Shown here one piece after another: positions 1 through 7,832 of a stretch of DNA of 64,000 nucleotides (positions are counted from its first letter, which is position 1; each line of letters starts with the position of its first letter). This DNA comes from Candidatus Obscuribacter sp. (GTDB lineage: Bacteria; Cyanobacteriota; Vampirovibrionia; Obscuribacterales; Obscuribacteraceae), in assembly GCA_021772095.1 (NCBI GenBank), contig JADYXR010000065.1:44229-108228 (forward strand), given 5' to 3'. Below the pieces are notes generated by a model. That model was not told the DNA's origin and searched no databases. It saw only the letters and a list, made by a program, of their open reading frames with translations. Both the position numbers and the translations under genes were made by a program.

Positions 1-113
1 TGGTGCTCGCAATCGAGCGTCTTGATGGCTTCGACCTGGCTGGTGAGCGCTTTCAACTGATGCTTGATCGTGGAGACGCGGATGGACTGAAGCGTGGTGT
101 TTTTCTTAGACAT
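1..113 (-). CDS. Hypothetical protein, N-terminal fragment
   Basis: Only the first 37 codons are inside the window; the rest lies beyond base 1. The start ATG (complement of 111-113) has a ribosome binding site AAGGA about 7 bases upstream. The visible part is a Lys/Thr-rich polar segment followed by what looks like an amphipathic helix (KHQLKALTSQVEAIKTLD). It is transcribed in the same direction as the two M17-N-domain genes behind it, and the gap to the nearer one is only 20 bp, so it is probably the next gene of the same operon. No function can be assigned. Confidence 0.6.
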   Translation of the reverse strand, partial: MSKKNTTLQSIRVSTIKHQLKALTSQVEAIKTLDCEH

Positions 114-133
114 GGTACTGTTCCTTGGAAGTT

Positions 134-742
134 TCAGGCGATTTTGGGAGCACTGCACGAATGACAAAGCTGCTCTGCGACTTCGAGTCCTTCAGCGACC
201 AGGCGCCGAGCTTGGGGTGCGCAGAGAAACTCGATTTCCTTGAGACTGCCCAGTCCATCCGGAGCGCTGGCGAACTGTGCTGCGCGGCAACGAATCACTG
301 CCAGCGTGCCGGACACGCTAATCTCTTCCAGACGTCCCGGGAAGACAGGCAATGTCACTCTTTGGGCACCGAGACGCATTGCGGTCTCGATCACGAAGCG
401 AATGAAACCGCAAAGTGTGGATCTCTTAAATTGTCCGGCTTTTCCCACACCTACGACCAGGACATTACCAATGGTTGTAGACGGATGCTGAACGAGGATT
501 GAGTCACCGAGGGCGCCGGCGAACTTATGCTCTTTGATTGCACGAGCGATTGCCCCATTGAGGACATTATCTATGTCCTTTGGACCGCCGCCGAGCCGCA
601 TGTGCTCGTGAAGGTCGAGCACGAGTAGATCTGTTTTGACTGTTGCCAGACTATCCGGACTTTTGCCGAACAGTGGGTTGACGAGGAAAGAAATTGGCAA
701 GCCCTCGAACTCAAATCTGCTCTTCTGTTTGCTTTTTGACAT
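134..742 (-). CDS. Stand-alone M17 aminopeptidase N-terminal-domain protein (copy A)
   Basis: A 202-residue protein resembling the N-terminal (macro-like, non-catalytic) domain of M17 leucyl aminopeptidases. It has the typical order: a beta strand (TDLLVLDLHEH), a Gly-rich turn, a helix leading to FAGALGDSILVQHP, then the core strand NVLVVGVGKAGQF. The zinc-binding catalytic domain (NTDAEGRL motif) is absent. It ends with CHSC about 10 residues from the C-terminus. The next gene upstream, copy B, is a diverged paralogue that ends with CQIC at the same place. There is no signal peptide. The ATG is preceded by GTGAGG. Function is unknown: in complete M17 enzymes this domain helps oligomerisation or, in some, DNA binding. 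A role as a partner of the separate aminopeptidase at the other end of the window is speculation. Confidence 0.72.
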   Translation of the reverse strand: MSKSKQKSRFEFEGLPISFLVNPLFGKSPDSLATVKTDLLVLDLHEHMRLGGGPKDIDNVLNGAIARAIKEHKFAGALGDSILVQHPSTTIGNVLVVGVGKAGQFKRSTLCGFIRFVIETAMRLGAQRVTLPVFPGRLEEISVSGTLAVIRCRAAQFASAPDGLGSLKEIEFLCAPQARRLVAEGLEVAEQLCHSCSAPKIA

Positions 743-803
743 TGTTAAACCTCACTTTGTAGGCTGGAAGTGGTACTATCCGTGGTGCCGGACAGCATTG
801 AAG

Positions 804-1478
804 TCAGAGATTGGGATTGGAACAAATCTGACAGACCGACTGCCTTGCCGTGAAACTGGCTTCCACTCGATCTTTCACATCGGGAGCAACGACTAGCCGG
901 ATCTTTTTAAGATGTCCATGCTCAGCTTGCGTGGACAGGTGATGCGCGACCCGGCAGGAGAGCACCCTGGCGAAGTTCTCTTCCTGGACGCGAATGTTGT
1001 TATCCTGCAAGTCGTTCAGCAGGAGAATAACCTGCTCCGGTTCGAGATTGATGCACTCCTCGATGACGCAGCCAATCAAACCGCAGTAGACGAATTGTCC
1101 GCAGAGAGCGGGATCGCCCAGACCGATAACGAGTATGCGGCGAGCATTGCCTGAGCCCAGTCCACGCGCTTCGAGTTCGAATATCATCGTTTCGCCCTGA
1201 CGAGCTCGGAACGAGGAATTCTCGACAGCTTGTTCGAGCGAGCCGCCCAGTCTCTTGTCGATTGCCGACGCGACAGGCCCGAAGGGGCGACCGTGGAACC
1301 TTGTTACAACGAGCAGATCCTTGTAAGAGACCGAAATTGCGCGCTCGTTGCCGACGACCGGCTGATACTTTTTGCCGGCGCGGCGCGCCTTGATGAGATC
1401 GGGATAACTTTCCGCAGCGAGTGCTTCAACAGAAATCGAGATTGAGTTTGAGCCAAGGCTCACGACCTGGTCATGCAT
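804..1478 (-). CDS. Stand-alone M17 aminopeptidase N-terminal-domain protein (copy B)
   Basis: A 224-residue paralogue of the gene 61 bp downstream. Shared pattern: KDLLVVTRFHG strand, a helix with AIDKRLGGSLEQA, FRARQGETMIFELEARG, then ARRILVIGLGDPALCGQF, which is the VLLVGLG core strand of M17 N-domains. It continues through a helix that corresponds to the A-copy CGFIRFVIE segment. No catalytic M17 domain follows. The C-terminus carries CQICSNPNL, matching CHSCSAPKIA of copy A, so a C-x2-C pair near the end is conserved. The start has AGGAG at good spacing. Copies A and B are co-directional and presumably co-transcribed. Substrate or partner is unknown; the C-x2-C could bind a metal or be redox active. 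Confidence 0.72.
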   Translation of the reverse strand: MHDQVVSLGSNSISISVEALAAESYPDLIKARRAGKKYQPVVGNERAISVSYKDLLVVTRFHGRPFGPVASAIDKRLGGSLEQAVENSSFRARQGETMIFELEARGLGSGNARRILVIGLGDPALCGQFVYCGLIGCVIEECINLEPEQVILLLNDLQDNNIRVQEENFARVLSCRVAHHLSTQAEHGHLKKIRLVVAPDVKDRVEASFTARQSVCQICSNPNL

Positions 1479-2255
1479 GTTTATTCTCCTGTGGTGGTGG
1501 ATGTCGCAAAAAAAAACGGCTTACGCGAGCCCATCAGGACTGATTCGCGAAGTTGAAACGGAATTATTTGCAAGAATTCACTGATCCGGTAACACTTTCG
1601 TCGCGACTTGCGATTTTTGGGAGTGCTGTGCTGGTTTCAGTGCTTTGGAAAAACTTTGTGAGTGCCTTGAGTGCGGTGTGTGAGGAAAGATGCCTGATGG
1701 TAGTTCCAGCGATCAGTTCTATTCAACTGGCAGCGCTGCTGAATTACTGTTGTGACTACCCCAAAAATCAAAAGGATGAGTACGCCGGGCAGAAAGAACT
1801 TCTGGAGGTATCAATGATCGCCCCAGCCAGAGCCGTTCCTGGGGCACATCAACCAGGCGGCCATCATCCCAAAGGATGATTTGCCAGCCGCGTCATACCA
1901 ACTGCGATTGATTTTCAAACAAACCACTGCGTTCAACTTGTCCTGACCAAAGGTGAATTGCTGTCAGCACTTAAGAAATCGAGATGGATGATCTCACTGG
2001 GGTCACGTTCAGCTAGAAAAGGGCTGGCGAATTCTAGTTGAGGTGTTGGGTAAAGTGCGAACAGTGACGTTAGCTGACCTGTGCTGCTCCAATTTTGTGA
2101 TTTTGTTTTAAAACGATATGGAATAGTAGAAATTATCTTCATTGAAAACCTCCAGAGCAACGCGCTCTGAAGGCTCCCAATCTGCGACCAGGAATCGGCT
2201 GACACCACAGGTGATGCCAGCCGATCTTGTTCCCCGCCTTGGAGTTACTCTTGAA
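1479..2255. other. Gene-free spacer with small hairpins
   Basis: No convincing gene. ORFs of 90-108 codons on either strand lack a ribosome site and protein-like composition. Visible structures are a hairpin ATCATCC-caaa-GGATGAT (1863-1880), a second CAGAGC-aacgc-GCTCTG (2153-2169) and the larger one listed as a terminator at 2194-2225. The bases just before 1478 should contain the promoter of the M17-N-domain operon. Confidence 0.5.
2194..2225 (-). terminator. Hairpin downstream of the first FtsH operon
   Basis: An ATCGGCTG / CAGCCGAT outer stem encloses an inner CACC-aca-GGTG stem. It lies 30 bp past the last gene of the minus-strand FtsH operon. No T tract follows on the minus strand, so it may be an RNA-stabilising or Rho-assisted end rather than a classical terminator. 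Confidence 0.4.
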
Positions 2256-2633
2256 TTACATCCAGGGGCAGCTCTCGGGATCGCATGGTTCGACGATTTC
2301 CGAGATCGTGACGGTGACGTCGCCGATGTCGGGTGTAAGACCAGTGATCGTCAGGCAAGGGAATCCCGCGCAGAACAGAGTCTTGCCGAGATCGTCCTCA
2401 CCCAGTGCGAATTGCTGAATCTCGTACTGCTGACCGTTGATGGTAACAGTGCATTCTAGAGCGAGTTCGGCGTTGCCGAACCAAGAACGTGGACGGACGT
2501 TCTTGACAGTCACTACCGTGTGATAGTGGCTCAGGAAGAGGTGCTGTCCGCGTCCCGTGACGAACTCCGGACCGCTGCAGAGCGGTTCGCCCGGGTCCGG
2601 CAATCTGAGTTGCAGAATTTTTCGGGATGCCAT
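2256..2633 (-). CDS. Hypothetical small protein coupled to FtsH
   Basis: A 125-residue soluble protein. Its start lies 2 bp after the stop of the FtsH-like gene, with the ribosome site GGAGAGG inside the end of that gene, so the two are almost certainly co-translated. The sequence is rich in beta-strand patterns (VVTVKNV, ALECTVTING, VTVTISEIVEP). It has a Cys-containing C-terminus (EPCDPESCPW) and two further Cys (EPLCSG, LFCAG). No signal peptide or membrane segment is seen. I do not recognise a family. The arrangement suggests an accessory or adaptor of the FtsH protease, by analogy with the second FtsH in this window, which also has a tiny overlapping downstream gene. Confidence 0.7.
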   Translation of the reverse strand: MASRKILQLRLPDPGEPLCSGPEFVTGRGQHLFLSHYHTVVTVKNVRPRSWFGNAELALECTVTINGQQYEIQQFALGEDDLGKTLFCAGFPCLTITGLTPDIGDVTVTISEIVEPCDPESCPWM

Positions 2634-2635
2634 AA

Positions 2636-5380
2636 TTACTTCACCTCTCCTTGGGGAGCGCTGCCTTCGGCGGCTCCACCAGTAGCGTCGCCGCCGGCGT
2701 CGTTGCCAGCAGCGTTAGCGCCTTCAACGACAGCGTCACCGCCGGCAGTGGCATCCGGTTTGGGCGCGTGAGCAGCCCAGATCCGGCGGAACTCATCACC
2801 CGTCAAGGTCTCCTCTTCGTAAAGGGCCCTTGCGCAGGCTTCGATCTGTGCCGCGTGAGCCTTGATGATGACATCGGTAGACGCTTCTGAGTCGTCAACC
2901 ACCTTGCCCCAGGCCACGTTGAACTTGTCGAGCAGAATCTCACCGACCTTAGAGACCGGGAAACCATGCTGATCGAGCGGCAGCGACTTGACGCCGAATT
3001 CCTTCGACATGCCGTACACGCCGACCATCTGGCGCGCCAGACCGCTTGCGCGTTCGAAGTCGTTGCTTGCGCCAGTCGAGATCTTCTTGAGCAGAATCTT
3101 CTCGGCCGCGCGACCGGCGAGCATCGTCTGCAGCCGGATGGTGAACTGAACGTCGGTCCAGTCGTAGCGCTCACCTTCTTCAGGCGAGCTGTCCATCAGA
3201 CCGAGCGACTTGTCCGTCATCACGATGGTGATGCGGTTGACCGGATCGCCACCAAGGACGGTGGGGATGGTCGCGTGTCCGATTTCGTGCACGGCGGTAG
3301 CCCAGCGCTCCTTGTCCGTGCGGACGCGAGACTTGATCTGGGTGCCGTACGCCATCTTGTCGACGCCGAGGTTGAGGTCGTCGACGGTGATGATCGCCAG
3401 CGCCTTGTACTCTTCCATCTGCTCGTCGGTGAGGTCTTCGGTGACGTTACCGAACTGACGCTCGACTGCAATCGTGGCACCGTTCTTGATGGCACCTTCG
3501 ATTTCAGCGCCGGAGAAGTCGTGGCTGCGACGAGCCAGATCATCCAGCATCTTGGCGTGCGAAACGACCATCTGCTCAGGCGTTCCTGCAGGCAGAACGA
3601 TCTTGAGCTTCTTCAGGTACACACCGTAGATCTGCGCGCGACCCTTCTTGTCGGGCTTCGGCACTTTGACCTTGATGTCGAATCGACCCGGACGCAGAAT
3701 GGCATCGTCCAGGATGTCCAGGCGGTTGGTGGCGGCCATGGTCAAGACAAGACCGTGGTTGCCGAAGCCGTTCATCTGCACGAGCAGCTCGTTGAGCGTC
3801 TGCTCGTATTCTTTGTCACCGCCACCTTCGCCGGAGCCGCGCTTCTTCGCGATCGCGTCGATTTCGTCGATGAAGACGATCGAGATGCGACCGGTTTTGC
3901 GGGCGGCCGTGCGGGCGCGGGTGTACGCTTCGCGAACGCGCTTGGCGCCCACGCCGACGTACATTTCCACGAACTGCGAGCCGGACATGGCTTCGAAGTG
4001 ACCGCCGATCTCACCTGCCAGCGCGCGCGCAAGCAGGGTCTTGCCGGTACCTGGGGGACCGTAGAGCAGAACACCGCTGGGAACCGGAGCGCCGAAGACC
4101 TTGTAGAGCCGCGGACGGCGGATCTTCTTCTCGACGACACGCAGCTCGTCAATCGCTTCCTGGCAGCCGGCGACGTCTTCGAAGGTCTTGCGATCTTCAT
4201 CGCGCACTTCGACTTCCGCCGTCTGGTAGGCCTTGTAGACGCTGCCACCGGCACCGACAGCCCGATTGCTGGGCTTCGGAGCCTCTTCGTCTTTCCATGC
4301 CTGCCAGCTGTGCAGCGTGTACCCGCCGACGATGATGGCGGCGAGTAGCAGCACGAGCATGGTGTTACGACCGGTCGAGGTCAGGCTCTCGATGTAGCTG
4401 GTGTTGCGCACAGGATCGACCGTCTTGGTTTCGACCTTCTTCTCCGCCAACTGGGCGACGAACGTGTCGAATGCCGTCTTGCCTTCCGCAGTGCGCGGAA
4501 ACAACACCGTCCGCTCGACCGTGAACACCTTGTTCGGGTCGGCCGGATCGACCTTGACGCCAGCAGGCGGCGTGGTCGAATTGATGATGATGTAGACGGC
4601 GTTGAGCTCTTTCACCGTAGTGACGCGCAAGAACTCAGAAGAGCGCGTGTCCAGATGGCGAGTTGCCTGCCATGGCTGAACTTTGGCGACCGATGAAATC
4701 TCCGGCGGCAAAGCCATGAGATTGTTGTCGTGATAGATGCGAGTGAAGAAGCCGAGGGCATTAACCGCCAGTAGCCCGACGACCAGCACAACAAAGAATT
4801 TGCTGCGCTTCATCTTGGTGGCACCGACAATCTCGTCAATCAGACGAGGCGTGCCTTCGACAATCACACGGAACCGGCTCGGCTCCTCCTTATTCTCGCG
4901 TCGGGCAAACAAGAGCCACCCGAACCAAACGACGAATCCGATCACTGCAAACGTATACCATCCGGGCAGGAGGGTGCCGTCTTCCAGTGCTGAGGGCTGT
5001 TCCGCGACATTGATGTTGGCGCTCTTCGCGAGTTTGCGCATTTCATCAGTGTCGGCTTGAACGACGATGCGGTCCTTCTCGAAGCCATTACCGAGTACCA
5101 CGACGCTTTTGATGCCGTCGAAGAACACAAGTCCTTCAACGTCCTTAGAGCCTGAACGCAAGAGCTGTTCGAGGTCCACCGCGGGCATCACCTTTCCCTG
5201 TTCGATCAAAGTCGAGTAGGTCGGAGGTACGATGCGCTCGGGTGTGCGCGTGATGATGTGGTTGCTGGTAAGGAAAGAGAAGACGAGAATCGCAGCGAAG
5301 AACACGCCGAAGTTAACGAGAGACTTGCGGAAAAGCACGCTTTGCCACAGTCTCACGACGTAGTCTAGAATTTTCTTCAT
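2636..5380 (-). CDS. ftsH: FtsH-family AAA+ membrane metalloprotease with duplicated N-terminal membrane/ectodomain region
   Basis: ATP-dependent zinc protease that would extract and degrade membrane and cytosolic proteins. The start was set at MKKILDYVV (ribosome site CAGGAAAA); a 22-codon upstream extension is unlikely. Residues: four membrane segments at about 22-40, 139-158, 194-213 and 338-356, giving two extracytoplasmic loops where ordinary FtsH has two segments and one loop. Walker A GPPGTGKT is at 441-448, Walker B IVFIDEID near 501-508, and the second region of homology is NRLDILDDAILRPGRFD. The zinc motif is HEIGH (698-702) instead of the usual HEAGH, with a likely third ligand Asp near 774 in GASNDFERA. 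Length is 914 residues against about 610-650 for typical FtsH. The C-terminal tail is Ala/Gly-rich. All catalytic residues are present, so it should be active. It heads an operon with the small gene 2 bp downstream. Confidence 0.93.
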   Translation of the reverse strand: MKKILDYVVRLWQSVLFRKSLVNFGVFFAAILVFSFLTSNHIITRTPERIVPPTYSTLIEQGKVMPAVDLEQLLRSGSKDVEGLVFFDGIKSVVVLGNGFEKDRIVVQADTDEMRKLAKSANINVAEQPSALEDGTLLPGWYTFAVIGFVVWFGWLLFARRENKEEPSRFRVIVEGTPRLIDEIVGATKMKRSKFFVVLVVGLLAVNALGFFTRIYHDNNLMALPPEISSVAKVQPWQATRHLDTRSSEFLRVTTVKELNAVYIIINSTTPPAGVKVDPADPNKVFTVERTVLFPRTAEGKTAFDTFVAQLAEKKVETKTVDPVRNTSYIESLTSTGRNTMLVLLLAAIIVGGYTLHSWQAWKDEEAPKPSNRAVGAGGSVYKAYQTAEVEVRDEDRKTFEDVAGCQEAIDELRVVEKKIRRPRLYKVFGAPVPSGVLLYGPPGTGKTLLARALAGEIGGHFEAMSGSQFVEMYVGVGAKRVREAYTRARTAARKTGRISIVFIDEIDAIAKKRGSGEGGGDKEYEQTLNELLVQMNGFGNHGLVLTMAATNRLDILDDAILRPGRFDIKVKVPKPDKKGRAQIYGVYLKKLKIVLPAGTPEQMVVSHAKMLDDLARRSHDFSGAEIEGAIKNGATIAVERQFGNVTEDLTDEQMEEYKALAIITVDDLNLGVDKMAYGTQIKSRVRTDKERWATAVHEIGHATIPTVLGGDPVNRITIVMTDKSLGLMDSSPEEGERYDWTDVQFTIRLQTMLAGRAAEKILLKKISTGASNDFERASGLARQMVGVYGMSKEFGVKSLPLDQHGFPVSKVGEILLDKFNVAWGKVVDDSEASTDVIIKAHAAQIEACARALYEEETLTGDEFRRIWAAHAPKPDATAGGDAVVEGANAAGNDAGGDATGGAAEGSAPQGEVK

Positions 5381-6030
5381 TGTTAGTTTTCCTGGAACAT
5401 TGAAGTCTTGCACGAAGCAAAACGGATAAAAGCTGCACGACCGCAAGAGCAGCCGACACAGGTAGAAAACTTGCTTGCATTCATAACGCCAGTCACCCGG
5501 AACGAGGAAAATCCTCTAGCCGAAACGTGCGCTCAATTCACACCGCATCAGATTCCATGCAAGCAAACGAAGATCGTTCGCGCACAAAACTGCAGCAGTG
5601 TTGGATTGAATTGGACTCAGGTGCGGCTGGAAGTATTTCTTCCTTCTATTGAGATAGGGGGTTGTGAAAAACAAGTGGATTCTTAACTACCAAAGATCAA
5701 AGAACTTCTGCATCAGCAATAAGTTAAAGACTTTCTCCATTCTTTTAGAAACCGCGAAACCCTTCTCTTGACTGCCTCTGTGAGCGACCGTTGTTGCCTG
5801 CCTGGTTGTTACCTTGACAGCATGTATCAGCTCCGAGTGATATTGATATTTGCGGATCTCAACAACTAACGGTCTGCCCCTCTTGACGACAAGGGTTTGC
5901 CAAGAGAGTCCTGTCAAGTACGTTTAACGCGGCTCGCGCATCGCTACCCGATTCAAATATCGCGCCCATGAATTTAGAACAGATCGATTTGCCGTGCCGC
6001 CCAATTCACATGCAACTTATGCCTAGCCAT

Positions 6031-6207
6031 GAGACTCATGCCACGTCGGCACGAGACTCATGCCGCGTCGCCACGCGACTCGACCGCAGCGCTATGCGAT
6101 TTCATGCGACCACGTTATGCGATTCGTACGACCGCGCCACACGATTCAACAGCGCCGCGTCGTGCGACTCAAGCCGCAGTGCTATGTGATTTTTCGCTCG
6201 CGGGAGA
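6031..6207. repeat. Degenerate 22-bp tandem repeat, about 8 units
   Basis: Successive units begin GAGACTCATGCC, GAGACTCATGCC, GCGACTCGACCG, GCGATTTCATGC, GCGATTCGTACG, ACGATTCAACAG, GCGACTCAAGCC and GTGATTTTTCGC. They start at 6031, 6053, 6075, 6096, 6119, 6141, 6164 and 6186, so the period is 21-23 bp. Later units are more diverged. There are no unique spacers, so it is not CRISPR. Confidence 0.75.
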
Positions 6208-6458
6208 GAATCTTGTGCCTCTTGAAACCGGCTTCCACTAGGCGTTTTCGGCTCTTTGAATTTTAAATTCCATTTGCGTAGCCCCTAATGATTCTTTTTT
6301 TCTCTTCCCTTGAATCGTCGTAGCGTTGATTTTGTGAATTGCACTTCTGACTAGCTGGTGCCTTGGAAACTGGCATCTAGTGTTGGTTTGAGAGTGTTTG
6401 GATTATCAGTTTGGCAGTTTCGACGATCTCCATATTCTGTTTAGGCAGCCGAGGCGAG

Positions 6459-6565
6459 ACCGGAAACGTAATGTTTGCGTTGAGCGCGTCAGAATTTTGC
6501 GGTGCTTGTGTCCCGAAACCCAGTGTTTTCGATCCACCTTGGTTGAATCAATGAATCGACAACAA
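6459..6565. repeat. Dispersed doublet repeat element, copy 1
   Basis: A degenerate first half ACCGGAAACGTAATGTTTGCG (6459-6479) is followed by CCCGAAACCCAGTGTTTTCG (6512-6531), then CACCTTGGTTGAA and GACAACA. The same order (ACCGGAAACCCAGTGTTTTCG, then CCCGAAACCCAGTGTTTTCG, CACCTTGGTTGAA, GACAACA) appears at 57855-57952. Each core is bounded by the inverted pair CGAAA / TTTCG. Confidence 0.65.
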
Positions 6566-6743
6566 ACCCTGGAGTGATACCACATCGGCTCAAAGTTAGT
6601 GTCAGTCCGTGTTTCGATGATGTTCTCTGGTTGGACAAAATCAACAACCGGTTTAAACAACCTAAGGAAAATTGGGGGCAATCTCACCACCGCTATTCAC
6701 CACCCCGTGATTACTACTTCAAGTAGCAAGAAAAGCGCAAAAT

Positions 6744-6773
6744 CGAAAGGGGTTCAACCGTGAACTCCTTTCG
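6744..6773 (-). terminator. Strong hairpin, likely terminator of the thioredoxin transcript
   Basis: CGAAAGG-g-GTTCA, loop ACCG, TGAAC-t-CCTTTCG: a 13-bp stem with one G-U pair. On the minus strand it is followed by ATTTTGC. It lies about 300 bp past the thioredoxin stop codon. Confidence 0.45.
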
Positions 6774-7068
6774 AACCCTAAGGCGCTACCTTCCCTGGTA
6801 TCGGGCCTGGTGTCACGCATCAACGACTCTGTTTGAGTATCGATGTGCACTTAAGGATTTTTGGGCGCGCTCTATAGCGGCCTACTCTCTCGATCCTCGA
6901 AGCCAGGGCGGCTTCGGCGGTATTGATCGCTGTAGCCGACGCGTTCTGAAGCCTGATGGCTGCAGTGCGCGCTACAGATTGACCGCGGCAAAAGCATCGC
7001 GGCTCGGGCCGCTGTTTGCGAGCTCGGTTACGCGTGGACGCGTCTCGGGCTGCGCGGTGCAGTCCAGC

Positions 7069-7554
7069 TTACGGCTTCTGGGGCTTGGGCTGCGCTGCTT
7101 TCTGGGCGGCGTCGAATTTGTCGACCTCGCCCTGGATCCACTTGCGCAGATCGATCAGTGAGAGGTTGCCGACCACTTGGGAGACTTCCTTGCCGCCGGG
7201 CTCGAACATCTTCACGGTCGGGAAGGCACGAATGCCATACTGCGTGATCAAGCCGGGGGCGACCGTGTGCTCGATCTTTGTGAACACGACCTTGCCCTTG
7301 AACTCCTGGGCGAGCGCTTCGATCTTGGGCTTGAGCATTTGACACGGACCACACCAGGCGGCGGTGAAGTCGACCAGGACGAGGGTCTTGGCGTTCTTCA
7401 TCTCGGTATCGACAGCCGTGGCGTCGTCGAGCTGTTTCACTTCGACCTTCTTCTCGGCTTGGGGGGCGAGAGTCTGGGAGTTGCTGACTGCGGGGATGAA
7501 CGCCAGGCCAACGGCCAGAGCGAACAACATTGCGAACTTGATGAGACTTTTCAT
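7069..7554 (-). CDS. Secreted/periplasmic thioredoxin-fold protein (WCGPC)
   Basis: A 161-residue thiol-disulfide oxidoreductase. Residues 1-26 form a signal peptide or membrane anchor (MKSLIKFAMLFALAVGLAFIPAV...). The thioredoxin fold covers about 40-148, with VDFTAAWCGPCQ (active Cys 68 and 71), the cis-Pro in RAFPTV, and a C-terminal helix LRKWIQGEVDKF. A short Pro/Lys/Gln tail follows. WCGPC with this fold implies a reductase on the outer side of the membrane. The co-directional neighbour about 280 bp upstream encodes a DsbD-like membrane electron conduit, which would keep such a protein reduced. The start is preceded by AAGAGAAA. Confidence 0.93.
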   Translation of the reverse strand: MKSLIKFAMLFALAVGLAFIPAVSNSQTLAPQAEKKVEVKQLDDATAVDTEMKNAKTLVLVDFTAAWCGPCQMLKPKIEALAQEFKGKVVFTKIEHTVAPGLITQYGIRAFPTVKMFEPGGKEVSQVVGNLSLIDLRKWIQGEVDKFDAAQKAAQPKPQKP

Positions 7555-7832
7555 TTGATTTTTCTCTTATTTGCTGCAGCTGTCCAGTGATCCGAGAGTT
7601 GCCTCCCGTCTCAATGACACTGCAGTTGATGCCGGGGAAATTCTGTCGATGCGAGGTACGCACCGAACTTTTGCATCAACGGGTTGACTCCGACGGCGCC
7701 GGAATGGCGGTAGTCGGTATGTCCGGACGCTGGCGTGTGAGATGAGGCGCGCTTGATTCAAGCGACTTACTCGTGCCTCACCAGACACGCCTTGGCGTTC
7801 GGAGATTCGTTGTTAGCTGGTCGCCCTTGGCT

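Larger units (their letters stand above)
5381..7068. other. 1.7-kb gene-free, repeat-bearing spacer
   Basis: No gene with a ribosome site and protein-like composition on either strand. It holds a degenerate 22-bp tandem array (6031-6207), a dispersed doublet element (6459-6565) that recurs near 57.9 kb, and a 13-bp-stem hairpin (6744-6773). The first 150 bp should contain the promoter of the FtsH operon. Confidence 0.55.

Noticed and set aside
1553..1879. Hypothetical gene of 108 codons on the plus strand
   Set aside because: No ribosome site, contains a hairpin, and has no protein-like pattern.
2966..4348. A 460-codon open frame on the plus strand
   Set aside because: Antisense to the conserved FtsH gene; no ribosome site or recognisable domain.
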